Assembly (NCBI GenBank): GCA_963801185.1
Contig: CAWDDW010000003.1
Span: 1,798,001-1,862,000 of the forward strand
Length of the DNA stretch: 64,000 bases
Reading direction: 5' to 3'
DNA from: Palsa-601 sp963801185
GTDB lineage: Bacteria; Actinomycetota; Acidimicrobiia; Acidimicrobiales; Bog-793
Under the pieces are notes generated by a model, which saw only the letters and a list, made by a program, of their open reading frames with translations, did not search any database and was not told the origin of the DNA. A program made the translations under genes and the position numbers. Of the stretch, positions 1 to 9,811 are shown one piece after another (within the stretch, counting starts at the first letter, position 1; every line of letters starts with the position of its first letter).

Positions 1-567
1 CTGTGCCCGCACGAGCGGCTCGAAGTGCTCGAGGGGCAACGTGTCGTACGCCGGGTCGAAGGCCGCCTGGTCGTACTCCTCGCAGAACTCGGCCGTGTAG
101 TCGAACCACTCGTGGCCGCGGTACTTCTCGCGGGCGTCGCGGTCGAGGCCGAGGTAGTGGAAGAAGTAGTAGCCCTGGAAGACGGCGTGCTTCTCGACCA
201 TGAAGTGGTTCTGCTCGGAGACGAAGGGCTTGACGATCGCGGCGGCTATGTCGGCGTGGTTCGCCGGGCCGAGCGTGTCGCCGATGTCGTGCACGAGGGC
301 GCAGAAGACGTACTCGTCGTCCCGGTTCGCCCGGTAGGCGCGAGTCGCTGTCTGCAGCGAGTGGGTCAGCCGGTCGACCGCGAAGCCCCCGAAGTCACCT
401 CCGAGGAGCCGCAGGTGGGTGAGGAGGCGGTCCGGCAGGCCCACGAAGTTCTCGATGGCTGCGCCGCCGATGATGGCCCAGTCCTCCTTCGTGCCCTCGG
501 TCATGGTGTGGAACTTGGCCTTCTCGGGTGTCTCGGTCTGCGTCGACATCTGCCCAGTCTCGGCCAT
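1..567 (-). CDS. HD-domain protein, PhnZ/MIOX-like (3' end outside window)
   Basis: The minus-strand frame runs from an ATG at 567 to the window edge without a stop, so the C terminus is missing. The visible 189 residues begin MAETGQMSTQTET; a second ATG at 549 is possible. An HDIGD motif with an upstream and several downstream histidines (NHADIAAA, EKHAVFQGYYFFHY, GHEW) marks the HD superfamily. The spacing resembles mixed-valent diiron oxygenases such as PhnZ and myo-inositol oxygenase more than phosphohydrolases, but I cannot tell oxygenase from hydrolase. It starts 13 bp after the stop of the acyl-CoA ligase upstream, so the two are probably one operon. The substrate is unknown. Confidence 0.75.
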   Translation of the reverse strand, partial: MAETGQMSTQTETPEKAKFHTMTEGTKEDWAIIGGAAIENFVGLPDRLLTHLRLLGGDFGGFAVDRLTHSLQTATRAYRANRDDEYVFCALVHDIGDTLGPANHADIAAAIVKPFVSEQNHFMVEKHAVFQGYYFFHYLGLDRDAREKYRGHEWFDYTAEFCEEYDQAAFDPAYDTLPLEHFEPLVRAQ

Positions 568-580
568 CGCGCCGATGGAT

Positions 581-2056
581 TCAAGCTCCGCCAGCGGCCG
601 GAGCGACACCGTCGGGGCCGAGGTCGGCTTTGACGGTCTTCCCGAGGGCGTTCCTCGGTAGCTCCGGGACGAATCGGACGACCTTCGGCCTCTTGTAAGG
701 AGCGAGCCTCTCGAGTGTGAACGCGATCAGTTCGGCTTCTGTCACGCTCGCCCCGGGAGCCCGTTCGACGAAGGCGACCACCTGCTCGCCCCACTCGGCG
801 TCGGGCCATCCGACGACTGCGGCGTCCGCCACGCCAGGATGCTCGCGGAGCACGTCCTCGACCTCGCGCGGGTAGACGTTGAACCCGCCGCTTATCACGA
901 GATCGGTCTTCCGGCCGACTATGCGCAGGTACCCGTCGGCGTCGAAGGCGCCGACGTCGCCGGTGCGGAACCAGCCGTCCTCGAACGCCGTCTCCGTCGC
1001 CTCGGGCCTCTCCCAATAGCCGCCGAACACGTTCGGGCCACGCACGAGGATCTCGCCGCTCCCGTCGTCGCGCACCTCACCGAGACGCAGGCCGACGCCG
1101 GGCAGTGGAAAGCCGACCGTCCCCGGCCGGCGCTCGCCCTCGTAGGGATTCGACGCGATCATGAGCGTCTCGGTCATCCCGTATCGCTCGACAATGCGCT
1201 GGCCGGTGCCCTCTTCGAACCTGCGGTGCAGCTCGGCGGGGAGCGGAGCCGAGCCTGAGACGCACAACCGGAGCCGCCGCAGCCTCGGCTCGGCCGCGAG
1301 CCGTGCGTACATGGTCGGCACTCCGAACAACATGGTCGCCGAGTGCCGCTCGATCGCCTCGCCCACGTCTTGCGCGTCGAAACGTGCCCGGAGCACCACA
1401 GATCCTCCCACCGCCAACGTCCCCTGCAAGCCGATCCCGAGCCCGTGGACGTGAAACAAGGGGAGGGCCGACACGAGGCGGTCCTCGGGGGTCCACTGCC
1501 ACGCGGTCCGGACCGCCTCGCAACCCGCGACGAGGTTGCCGTGGCTGAGGAGAGCGCCTTTCGGCTGGCCTGTCGTGCCGGACGTGTAGACGAGGAGGGC
1601 GGGGTCGCCCGGCGTCGTGCCGTCGAGCATCGCCTCGGCGTGTCCGGTCCCGGGTGGCACGACGAGGTCTTCGCCGTCAATGGCGATCGTCAGGATCGGC
1701 ATGTCGCCCGCCGCCTCTTCGACGAGGCGAGCTCGATCGGGGCTGTCCGAGACCACCGCCTTCGGCCGAGCGTCCCCGACGACGTGGCCGATCTCGCGAG
1801 ATCGATACGCCGGGTTCATGGGCACGACTACGAGCCCGAGGCGGAGCGCCGCCACGTCGGCGACAGCGAGTGCGATCGACGGCGCGGCCGACATGACGAC
1901 ACGGTCGCCGGCCCGGAGCCCTGCCGCCGTCAATCGTCGCGCCAGCCGGCGAGTTTCCGCCTCGAAGCCGCCCACCGTGATCCAGCCGCGGTGGTCGTCG
2001 AAGATGACCGGCTTGTCCGGCGAGCTTGCAAGGGTTCGCGCGAACAGGCCGGACAT
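581..2056 (-). CDS. Class I adenylate-forming acyl-CoA ligase, malonyl-CoA synthetase-like
   Basis: This 491-residue enzyme should activate a carboxylic acid with ATP and ligate it to CoA. The family signatures appear in order: the P-loop YTSGTTGQPKGA near residue 157, VERYGMTET near 290, FRTGDVG near 370, the hinge GRKTDLVISGGFNVYP near 390, and a C-terminal catalytic lysine in NALGKTVK. The stretch after the YGMTET motif (SNPYEGERRPGTVGFPLPGV) resembles malonyl-CoA synthetases (MatB), and 491 residues fits MatB better than long-chain ligases. Malonate as substrate is an inference; another short acid is possible. It lies upstream of the HD-domain gene and probably shares its transcript. Confidence 0.85.
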   Translation of the reverse strand: MSGLFARTLASSPDKPVIFDDHRGWITVGGFEAETRRLARRLTAAGLRAGDRVVMSAAPSIALAVADVAALRLGLVVVPMNPAYRSREIGHVVGDARPKAVVSDSPDRARLVEEAAGDMPILTIAIDGEDLVVPPGTGHAEAMLDGTTPGDPALLVYTSGTTGQPKGALLSHGNLVAGCEAVRTAWQWTPEDRLVSALPLFHVHGLGIGLQGTLAVGGSVVLRARFDAQDVGEAIERHSATMLFGVPTMYARLAAEPRLRRLRLCVSGSAPLPAELHRRFEEGTGQRIVERYGMTETLMIASNPYEGERRPGTVGFPLPGVGLRLGEVRDDGSGEILVRGPNVFGGYWERPEATETAFEDGWFRTGDVGAFDADGYLRIVGRKTDLVISGGFNVYPREVEDVLREHPGVADAAVVGWPDAEWGEQVVAFVERAPGASVTEAELIAFTLERLAPYKRPKVVRFVPELPRNALGKTVKADLGPDGVAPAAGGA

Positions 2057-2089
2057 CGGTTTCAGCCTAGGGCGCCCCCTCGGTCGGGC

Positions 2090-3376
2090 TCAGTGCTGGC
2101 CGAGGTAGAACGCGGTCCCCTGGTCGTCCTCGCACTCCGAGCTCCATCCGTAGGCCATGAGCTCCGGGTCGGTGGCGGTCCCTCCTTCCGCCCGGATACG
2201 GGCGACAGCCGACTGGATGTCGTCGACGCGGTACATGGGAAGGACGCGAGGACGGTCCGAGCCGCCGGCGAGGCCGGTCATAGGGGCGACGCCGACCGGC
2301 CCCCAGCCGTCCTCGCTGTGCCCAGGCTCGAATTCCCAGCCGAGCACGGTGCCGTAGAAGGCGCGGGCGACGGCGGAGTCGACGACGTGCATCGTGATGT
2401 AGGAGACATCGCCGTGCCGTTCGCCGTTCAGAGCCGGTCTCTCCTGGCGGCCCTCGGCCGGGGACAGCTCGTAGAGGGCGAAGCGCATGCCCTCGGGGTC
2501 GGTGCACATGGCCGAGCGTCCCCACGGTTCGTCGCTCACCTCCTCGACCGACCCGCCGGCCTGGCGGACCCGATCGACCGCTGAATCGAGGTCGTCGACG
2601 CCGTAGTTGCAGAAAAGGGTCGGGTGCTCGACTCCACCGGCGAAGCCGTGAGGCACCGCACGCCAGGGGACGTGGCGATGACCGTCTTCGGGCCATCCGA
2701 GAACCACGGCAAAGAAACGCCGCGCCCGCGCCTCGTCCGGCACCCACAACGACACGTACCCGGTGTCACCGTGGCGGATCTTCTCGGTGAGCGTCGGTCC
2801 CGCCACCATCCACCGGTGGGCGAAAGGGTCCCGGATGACGGCGTTCCTGCCATAGGGATAGTCGGCGGCCGGCCGCTCCAAGGTGGCGCCCTCCGCGAGG
2901 GCTCGTTCGACGGTCGCGTCGACGTCGGCGATGTTGAGCACGAGCGTGACGGTCGCGTCGGCACCCGGGACGGGGCCGGCGACGTGGCTCGCGGGCGATT
3001 CGTCCGACAGGTATACGAGCGTGCGACTCAGCTCCAAGGTGCAGTGGCCGATGCGGCCGTCGGGCATGAGTATCGGGTCGTCGACGAGGCGTGCGCCGAA
3101 GGCGGCGGCATACCACTCAATGGCGGTCTGGGCGCCACGGACCGCAAGGTACGGGACCACGCCGCCGGGGGCCAGCGGGTCGGGCGAGTCGGTTGCCGGG
3201 GAGGCCGCAGAGGCGCGTCGGGGGAGGGAGACGGTTGTCATGAGGGTGCTCGTTTCTCGCGTGGTGGACTGGGTGGAGAGTGCTTGTTCGAGACGGGTGC
3301 GGAGCCGGGCGGCGAAGGCTGGATCGGGGTCGACGGGCGCATTGTCGGAGCGCAGGCTCAGGAACGGATCAGGCAT
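2090..3376 (-). CDS. Triple VOC (glyoxalase/bleomycin-resistance fold) protein coupled to ECF sigma factor
   Basis: The 428-residue protein holds three vicinal-oxygen-chelate modules, at about 70-195 (PhnB-like), 200-310 and 318-428. They are preceded by a roughly 45-residue leader (MPDPFLSLRSDNAPVDPDP). The ATG at 3376 lies inside the 3' end of the sigma gene (8-nt overlap), so translation is likely coupled. A second start, MTTVSLPRR, about 45 residues in would give a protein without the leader. The leader resembles the short N-terminal segment found in actinobacterial proteins paired with ECF sigma factors. The VOC modules may bind a small ligand or detoxify it; the substrate is unknown. 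Confidence 0.8.
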   Translation of the reverse strand: MPDPFLSLRSDNAPVDPDPAFAARLRTRLEQALSTQSTTRETSTLMTTVSLPRRASAASPATDSPDPLAPGGVVPYLAVRGAQTAIEWYAAAFGARLVDDPILMPDGRIGHCTLELSRTLVYLSDESPASHVAGPVPGADATVTLVLNIADVDATVERALAEGATLERPAADYPYGRNAVIRDPFAHRWMVAGPTLTEKIRHGDTGYVSLWVPDEARARRFFAVVLGWPEDGHRHVPWRAVPHGFAGGVEHPTLFCNYGVDDLDSAVDRVRQAGGSVEEVSDEPWGRSAMCTDPEGMRFALYELSPAEGRQERPALNGERHGDVSYITMHVVDSAVARAFYGTVLGWEFEPGHSEDGWGPVGVAPMTGLAGGSDRPRVLPMYRVDDIQSAVARIRAEGGTATDPELMAYGWSSECEDDQGTAFYLGQH

Positions 3377-3923
3377 GGTCAGCCTCCCCAGCGAGGTAAG
3401 CGATCCTGAACGCGCTCCGGGCGCGGGCGAGCAAGGACTCGGTCCCGTGCTCCGAGCGGCCGAGCGCCCTCGCGACTTCGGTCACCGGAAGATCGTCGAC
3501 ATAGCGGAGCACGAGCGCCGCCCTGTGATTGGGAGACAGCTGCCCGAGGATCTCCCGGGCGTACAGCAAGTCGAGCTCGCCGACCCAGGGGTCCTCGTTC
3601 TGGGCCGCGGTCGTCTCGGAGCTCGCCACCGCCCGGAGGTTACGGTCCTCACGCTGGAGCTTGCGCCAGTGGTCGATGAGCTTGTGGCGGGCCACGCCGA
3701 TCAGCCACGCCGTCGAGATCGTGGGCACGCTGTGGTGCATGCCAGGAGACGGCTCCTTGAGCGCTGCCGCTGCCGCGAGCCAGGTCTCCGATGTCAGCTC
3801 CTCCGCCGTCGCCACGTGGTGGCATCGCGCGAGCAGGTAGCCGTAGACGTGGGGCAGGGCCTCGTCGTAGAGGCCGAGCAGCGCGCCCGGGCTCTCTGGG
3901 CTCGCAGCCGGCTTTCCCGTCAC
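3369..3923 (-). CDS. ECF-type RNA polymerase sigma factor
   Basis: This 184-residue sigma factor has region 2 (YGYLLARCHHVATAEELTSE followed by a TW and then AWLIGVARHKLIDHWRK) and region 4 (LSPNHRAALVLRYVDDLPV, then ALGRSEHGTESLLARAR). It is the first gene of a two-gene unit with the triple VOC protein. No separate anti-sigma gene follows. The VOC partner may therefore act as the sensor, or no anti-sigma factor is needed; this is an inference. The start at 3923 gives a normal ECF length. I did not find a convincing autoregulatory promoter upstream. Confidence 0.88.
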   Translation of the reverse strand: MTGKPAASPESPGALLGLYDEALPHVYGYLLARCHHVATAEELTSETWLAAAAALKEPSPGMHHSVPTISTAWLIGVARHKLIDHWRKLQREDRNLRAVASSETTAAQNEDPWVGELDLLYAREILGQLSPNHRAALVLRYVDDLPVTEVARALGRSEHGTESLLARARSAFRIAYLAGEADHA

Positions 3924-4005
3924 ACTGTCATTGTCGTCCGGAGCGGGCTGTTTCCGTCGGCCCGATCGCAGATTCGTCGGGGGGACGCCTCAGGTCAACG
4001 CCGCC

Positions 4006-4674
4006 TCAGGCGGCAGCGTGCTCGGCCTCGCGCTCGGACAGCCACTCCCACCAGGCGTTCGCTCCACGGCGCATGCCGTCGGCGACGAGGCGGCTGTCGT
4101 CAGAGTCAGAGCCGGATCTGCAGCAGGACTGAAGTGCCTCGAGCGTCCAGGAGGCGTGGTCGGCCTCCATCGTGGCGTGGACGTCCCAGAACTCGGTCGT
4201 GGTCTCGTCGCAGCCGTAGTGCACCCTGAGGCCGTCGCCCTTCGACCGGGCGATGGCTGCTGCCTGACACTCGTAGGAGGCGAGGACGCCGAGGGCTGCG
4301 AGGGGACTCTCGATCGCGGCCGACTCGTAGGTGGCGACGAGCTCGGTGGTCTTCGGTGTCGCTGCCACGCCAGGCTCGGCGCCGACCCCAACGGCGAAAC
4401 CCTCGAACAGCTCGACGTGCGCCCTCGGCTCGGACAGCTCGTCTGCCAGGTTGGCCTGGACCAGCGAGCGGGCAGTCCCGGCGGGGAGGCCGTCGGCTAT
4501 CGACCGCAGGGCACGAGGCAGGGCCGCCTCGACGTGGCGGTACTGCTCGGCGTAACGGGCGAGCTCGCCGGTCTCGAGCTCGCCGGCCTGCCACCGTTGG
4601 TAGAAGGGGTGATCGAGGAGCCGGCGGTCGGTCAGTGCTGCGGCGAGTGCCGCGTCGAAAGGAGAGCTGGCCAT
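4006..4674 (-). CDS. Haem-oxygenase-fold diiron protein (TenA/PqqC/CADD-like)
   Basis: The 222-residue protein is an all-helical TenA/PqqC/CADD-superfamily member. Putative metal ligands of the haem-oxygenase-like diiron oxidase (HDO) group are visible: E and H in DELSEPRAHVELFEGF, E in ASYECQAAAI, and the H/D/H set in DVHATMEADHASW. These are the positions that distinguish diiron HDO proteins from thiaminase-type TenA. It reads away from the M48 gene, with an 81-bp shared upstream region. Possible reactions include p-aminobenzoate synthesis (as in CADD) or oxidative cleavage of an amino acid. No thiamine or folate genes are nearby, so I leave the reaction open. Confidence 0.72.
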   Translation of the reverse strand: MASSPFDAALAAALTDRRLLDHPFYQRWQAGELETGELARYAEQYRHVEAALPRALRSIADGLPAGTARSLVQANLADELSEPRAHVELFEGFAVGVGAEPGVAATPKTTELVATYESAAIESPLAALGVLASYECQAAAIARSKGDGLRVHYGCDETTTEFWDVHATMEADHASWTLEALQSCCRSGSDSDDSRLVADGMRRGANAWWEWLSEREAEHAAA

Positions 4675-4755
4675 GGGCCGACGCTAGCTCGCGCGGCAGG
4701 TGCCGCGTGGCTCTTTCGGCTCTCCGGTGACATGCTTGCGCCATAGGAGGCAACG

Positions 4756-5841
4756 ATGACGACGATCGAGCCGGCACTCAGGTACCCAGGGATAAGCGCG
4801 CAAGGTTTTGCTCACCCGGCTGACCGGGCGGCCGCCGCCGCCATCCACTCGATCCCGATGCTCGACCAGGCGATCAAGTGGCTCTCTGAGTTCCAGGGCG
4901 AGCGAGTGATGCGCCAGCTCTACCTCGGCCAGGCGGTTCGGCTCGGCGAGGACCAGCTGCCGGCGATCTGGGCGATGCAGCGCCAGTGCGCCAATACCCT
5001 CGACGTCGCCGAGTGCCCGAAGCTCTACGTCACCCAGCACCCGTTCGGCAACGCAATGACGGTCGGGACGAAGGAGCCGGTGACCCTCGTGCTGTCCGGG
5101 CTCGTCGGCGGCTACTCCGAGGAGGAGCTCCGCTCGGTGCTGGCGCACGAGATGGGCCACGTGCTGGCGGACCACGTCGGGCTCACCACCGCTCTCGTCA
5201 TCGTGCACAACGCACTGAGCGGCGTGCTCGCGACCCAGCCCTTCTCCAAGATCCCCCTCCAGGCGCTGTACTACGCGCTCCTCGAGTGGTCCCGTGCCGC
5301 CGAGCTCACGTGCGACCGGGCGGCCGCTCTCGTCGTCGCCGACCCTCGCATCCCCTGCCAGACGCTCATGAGGATCGCCGGGGGCCCGGTGAAGGACATG
5401 AGCCTCGATGCTTTCATCCGCCAGGCGACCGAGTACGAGAACGAGGAAGACCCGTTCGCGCGGTGGTCGCGCTTCTTCCGGGAGATCAGGTCGACGCACC
5501 CATTCCCGGTCCGGCGGGTGAAGGAGCTCATCAACTGGGTGGCCGTCGGCGACTACGACCGCATCCGTTCGGGTGACTACCTCCACCGGGGTCAGGAGCC
5601 GCCACCGTCGGAGGAGTTCGACAAGATGTTCCGGCACTACCGGTCGCGTTTCTCGACGATCCTCGATCGTGCCGGGTCGGGCATCCAGACGGTCGTCGGC
5701 CGCGTGAGCACGTGGCTCGGCGGGACCGGTGGCGCTGGTGCGGCCGGTGGGACTGGCGGAGCTGGTGCGGCTGGCGGGGCCGCCAGTGGCAATGGGGATG
5801 ACGACGACTTCGGCGACTTCGACGACGACGGAGACGCGTAG
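4756..5841 (+). CDS. M48-family zinc metallopeptidase
   Basis: This 361-residue protein carries the zinc site LAHEMGHVLADH near residue 130 and the third ligand in EWSRAAELTCDRAAAL near 180, both typical of M48 (HtpX/Ste24) peptidases. It lacks the long N-terminal membrane helices of HtpX. Short hydrophobic stretches follow the HExxH helix, so it may be cytosolic or peripherally bound. The C terminus is low-complexity: a Gly/Ala repeat, then an acidic tail (GNGDDDDFGDFDDDGDA). A strong AGGAGG site lies 5 nt before the ATG. The gene ends 2 nt short of the convergent S53 gene. Confidence 0.85.
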   Translation: MTTIEPALRYPGISAQGFAHPADRAAAAAIHSIPMLDQAIKWLSEFQGERVMRQLYLGQAVRLGEDQLPAIWAMQRQCANTLDVAECPKLYVTQHPFGNAMTVGTKEPVTLVLSGLVGGYSEEELRSVLAHEMGHVLADHVGLTTALVIVHNALSGVLATQPFSKIPLQALYYALLEWSRAAELTCDRAAALVVADPRIPCQTLMRIAGGPVKDMSLDAFIRQATEYENEEDPFARWSRFFREIRSTHPFPVRRVKELINWVAVGDYDRIRSGDYLHRGQEPPPSEEFDKMFRHYRSRFSTILDRAGSGIQTVVGRVSTWLGGTGGAGAAGGTGGAGAAGGAASGNGDDDDFGDFDDDGDA

Positions 5842-5843
5842 TC

Positions 5844-8800
5844 TCAGGTCGCCGGCCTCTGCGGGCGCACCGACGCCCTCGCTGTGAGACCTACCCCGTA
5901 CTCGTTGTGCGCGGTGACCATGATCGTCCACTTCACGCCCCAGTCAAGGCCATGGAAGTGGTGGGAGACGGCATCTGGCGAGAGCTTCGCCACCTGTTCA
6001 GGCAGCCCCTCGGCGATCGCGCGGACGCGGTAGTACGTGATCGGGCTGCCGCCGTCGCTCTGTGGAGCTTGCCAGCCGATAGAAGCGGAATCAGGGCCGA
6101 CTCCGACGACCTCGATCTCGGGCCTGCTCGGAGCGCTGTCGGTGTAGCCGAAGACGGCTGTCTTCACTGCCTTCGAAGCGCCGTACCCGGTCGCGCCGGA
6201 CTCGACGGTCTCGAGCGTGATGGCGACAGTCGTTCCCGCGGTGCCGGGCGGAGCACGAACCTCGACGGAGTTGTACGAGCCGCAGTCAAGGAGCGCCTGA
6301 GCGTTGGCGAAATTCTCGGCGAGCGTCTTTCCGAACCACACCGAGGTGACGCAGCCGAGATTCTGGCCGGTGATGGTCACGTGGGTCCCCCCGTGCGCCG
6401 GCCCGGAGGCCGGGCTAGCGCTCGTCACGACCGGGTTGCCGGGCGGGTAGATGATCATCGAGGTCTGCGCGTGGGACCTGCTGCAGCCGGTAGCGGTACA
6501 GAGCCGGACCTTTACGACAGCAGGGTTCTGCTGCGGGTTGAGAAGTGTCGCCTCGCGGTCCGACCCGATGTCGAGCGTGTACTGGGTCGCGAAGGAGTAC
6601 GGCGTGTAGGCGTCAGTGAATTCCGCCATGATCGTCCCCTCGAGACCGTTGCCGATGACCGTCACCTTCTGCCCTCCGAGAGCGGTAGCCGCCGACGGGG
6701 ACACACTCACGAGGTATGGCCGGCCGGCGTAGGTGGCCTGCTCGGAGCCGGACGTGCCTCCAAGTGTCTCGATGGAGACGGGTACATCCAAAGTGTCCGT
6801 CGTCACTTGCTCGGGCGGCGCTGTCACCTGGATCTCGGTTCCCGAGACGTAGCTGTAGTTGGCGTCGAGCGAGTACTCGGACGAGGTCGGCCCGAAGAAC
6901 AGGCCTTCGATGGCGAACAGGTTGAGGCCCCTGCCGTCGATGGTGACGGTGGTCGTGCCCTTCTCGCTCGCGTACGAGGCCGGACCGCCCTCTGCGGTCG
7001 ACAGGCTCGTGATCGCCGGCGCCGGGAAGTAGTCGTACTCGCTCGGCGCGGGCACGACCTCGCAGCCACATCCCGGTGGTGCCGGGATGACTCCGTTCGG
7101 GTTGAACACGGTCGCGCCTTCGTAGGCAAGATCGATCGGGTACTGCTCGCTCGAGCCGTTCGCGTTGGCCACCACGACCTGTGTCTGGCACATGTCGTCG
7201 GCCGAGCTGAGGCTCGTCTCGCACTTGGTGCCCGAGGACGAGAAAGCGGGAACGACTGCAGTGATCTCGAAGGGGTTGTCGACCGTGAATCTCGTCGCCG
7301 TCACCGTCCCGAACGTCACCGAGCTGACGGCGACGCCGTCACCGGAGAAGCCGGACCCGAGGATCGTGACCTTGTTCCCACCGGCCTCGGCTCCGCCGTA
7401 GCTGCTGATGCCCGTGACAGCAGGCACGGGGCCATTCGTGTCGTTGTCGACACTGTCGATGATGCTCGCCGGGGTGATCGGGCTCGATTCGCCGTCGGTG
7501 AGCGTCACCGTGAGGACCGCCGGCCCAGAACCGTCGCTCGTCGGATCAGTGGGCACGAGATAGTCACCAGGCGGAGCGTCGAGCGAGATCGTGGTCGGGC
7601 TCTCGACGGTGTAGGCGTCGGCCGGCAGGAGGATGTTGTTGACCCAGATCTTGCTCACGTCGGGAGCGCTGCCTTTCTCGAAGCCGGTGCCCGTGACGGT
7701 GACCGTAGACGGGCTCCCGTTCGTCTCGACGACAGAAGGGTCGACGTTCGAGATGGTCGGTCGTGTCGCCGAGACGGCGTACGAGCAGAGGTAGTACGCG
7801 AGCCCGTCTCCGCCGCTCGGCGTCGTGAGCTGCGGGCTGCCCAGTCCTGACGCCATGTCGTAGCCGGTCGTTGACGCGAACACCTTGCCGTTGTCGATGT
7901 CGTAGCTGTCGTTGTTGCCGGTCGTGATGTCGTTGAACGAGGCGGCGTACGAAGCCCGGCTCGATGCGACGGCGTAGAGGAGCGGGCTGACGAAGCCCAC
8001 GCCGCTCGTCGTCAAATCGTTGCCCTGGCAAGTCACTGACGCATTCACGTCCGCCAACAACCCGGCCCATATCGGTGCGGAGGAAGAGGTCCCTCCGATC
8101 GTGGTCCACCCCGATGCCCCGGGACCGAAAGAGGCGCTGTAGACCGTCACCGCTCCGGTGAACTCGTCAGCCTGTGCCGAGACGTCAGGAACTTCCCGGC
8201 AGGGATCGTCACCGGTCGCGCCGCCGAAGGTCCCTCCGTCCGGGTTGCCCTGGCAGAAGTGGTCCCCCTCCACCTTCTCGGCGGTCGCTACGGTCGCCGC
8301 CGGATCGACGCCGGGGACGGTCGCGCCGGCCTGCCATGAAGGCATCACCCAGGAGTTCGAGATCCCGCCCCCACCCGCGCCGCCGAGTGCTCCGTCGTTC
8401 CAGACGTGCTCTTCCGGAGGTTGGGTGGCGTCCTCGATGGTGGTCCCACCCACCGAGACGACGTACGGCTGGCTTCCCGGATCGTCAACGGAAAGGTACG
8501 GGGCCACCGGGACCGATGTCTCGAAGCCGTTGCAGTCGTCGCTCCCACTGTCGCCGGCGGCCGCGAACACACTCTGGCCCTGGGCTGCGGCCTCCTCGAA
8601 GAGGGCATTTTCTTCCTGTTGGAAACCGGGCTCGCCCTGCTGGAGCGCGGTCTCGCAGAAACCCCAGCTCACCGTGACGACCTCGTCCCTGTCGGACGAG
8701 ATGATCTGGTTGAACTCGTCCAGGCCGCCGAAGGCCGTGTTCGGCGCCTCGTAGACGTCGATGGTGGCACCGGGTGCCATCGCGGAGACGTCCTCGACGT

Positions 8801-9798
8801 CGAGGATCGACTCACCGGAACCAGGGCCCGGCGGCTGGCCGCCGTCGAGGCTGTGCACGTGGAGGCGGGCAGCCATCTCGGATGCCTGGGCCTTCCCGAA
8901 GTAGCACTGATCGAACGTCTTGACGTCCGACGGCCTGAGCGACTTCGAGCTCGTATACCGCGATCGACTGGCCTCGACCGGTGTCGCCGGTTCTGTACAA
9001 GCCGAACGCCCCGTAGGCATTCGCGATCTGGTCGTCCGTCAGGCCGCCCAACGAAGTGGCAGCCGCCTTCGCCGCCGGGCAGGCAGACGGTGCGCCGGTC
9101 ACGTGCTCGACGGTGCCCGCCTTGGCCGGGGGATGGGACTCAGCCTCGGCCTTGGAGGCGCGGAGCAGCCCCTCGGGAGTGGCCCGCACGAGGTCGTCGA
9201 GCCCGACCACGAGGTTTACCTGCGAAGCGAACCAACTAGGAAGCCGGACGGCGGTAGTGGTGGCACGGCCGACGGTCCCGTCGGGCAGCCGGAAGTCGGC
9301 GAGCCCAGTGTGGAACGCCGCCTCCATCTGGCGCGCACTGCCACTGAACTTCACGAGCAGGCCGTTCGGCGACAGGCCGTCGACTCGCAGGCCGTCGCTC
9401 GTGAGCGAGGCCTTCACTGCGTCGATGGTCGCCTCTGTCGGCCCGAACCTCCGGGCGAACTCGCCGCCTCTCAGGTACCGGTGGAACTCCGGCGAGCCCT
9501 TCGTCGTCGCCGAGGAGATGAAGCGAACGAGGCCGGCCTCGTCGCGCGGTCGTAGGCCGATCGCAGCCTCGATGTTCGTCGACGGGCTGACTGGCCCGAT
9601 CAGCTCGGACCGGCCGATGACCGCCGGAGCCCGCATGACCGTCTCGAGCCGGTTCATCTGAGCGGGCGGGGCGGACACAGACGCGGATGCGGTCGAAGCC
9701 ACGGCCCCGAGCCACGGCAGCGACATCGCCACGACGATCGCCGAGACCGTCACAAGTCGTGTGCTGATCGGTGCCGTGCGCACTGTCTGTCCTTTCAT
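5844..9798 (-). CDS. Secreted S53 sedolisin (kumamolisin-like) with IPT/TIG and Fn3 domains; frameshifted in this sequence
   Basis: Restoring one base gives a 1317-residue exported protease. The start MKGQTVRTAP at 9798 opens a signal peptide ending near ASTASASV. Next come a pro-kumamolisin propeptide (GPTEATIDAVKASLTSDGL) and the S53 catalytic domain, with the Glu/Asp pair in GESILDVEDVSAMAPGA and the nucleophile in GGTSSSAP. The C terminus has several IPT/TIG domains and a final fibronectin type III domain. The frame breaks near 8943-8945: on the minus strand GAGCTCGAAGTCGCTC replaces the expected GAGCTCGAGTCGCTC, one extra A. Both sides are fully conserved, so a sequence error is likelier than decay. 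An in-frame start at 9873 would overlap the PBP gene and is rejected. Confidence 0.85.
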
Positions 9799-9811
9799 CG
9801 CGTCCAAGTAG

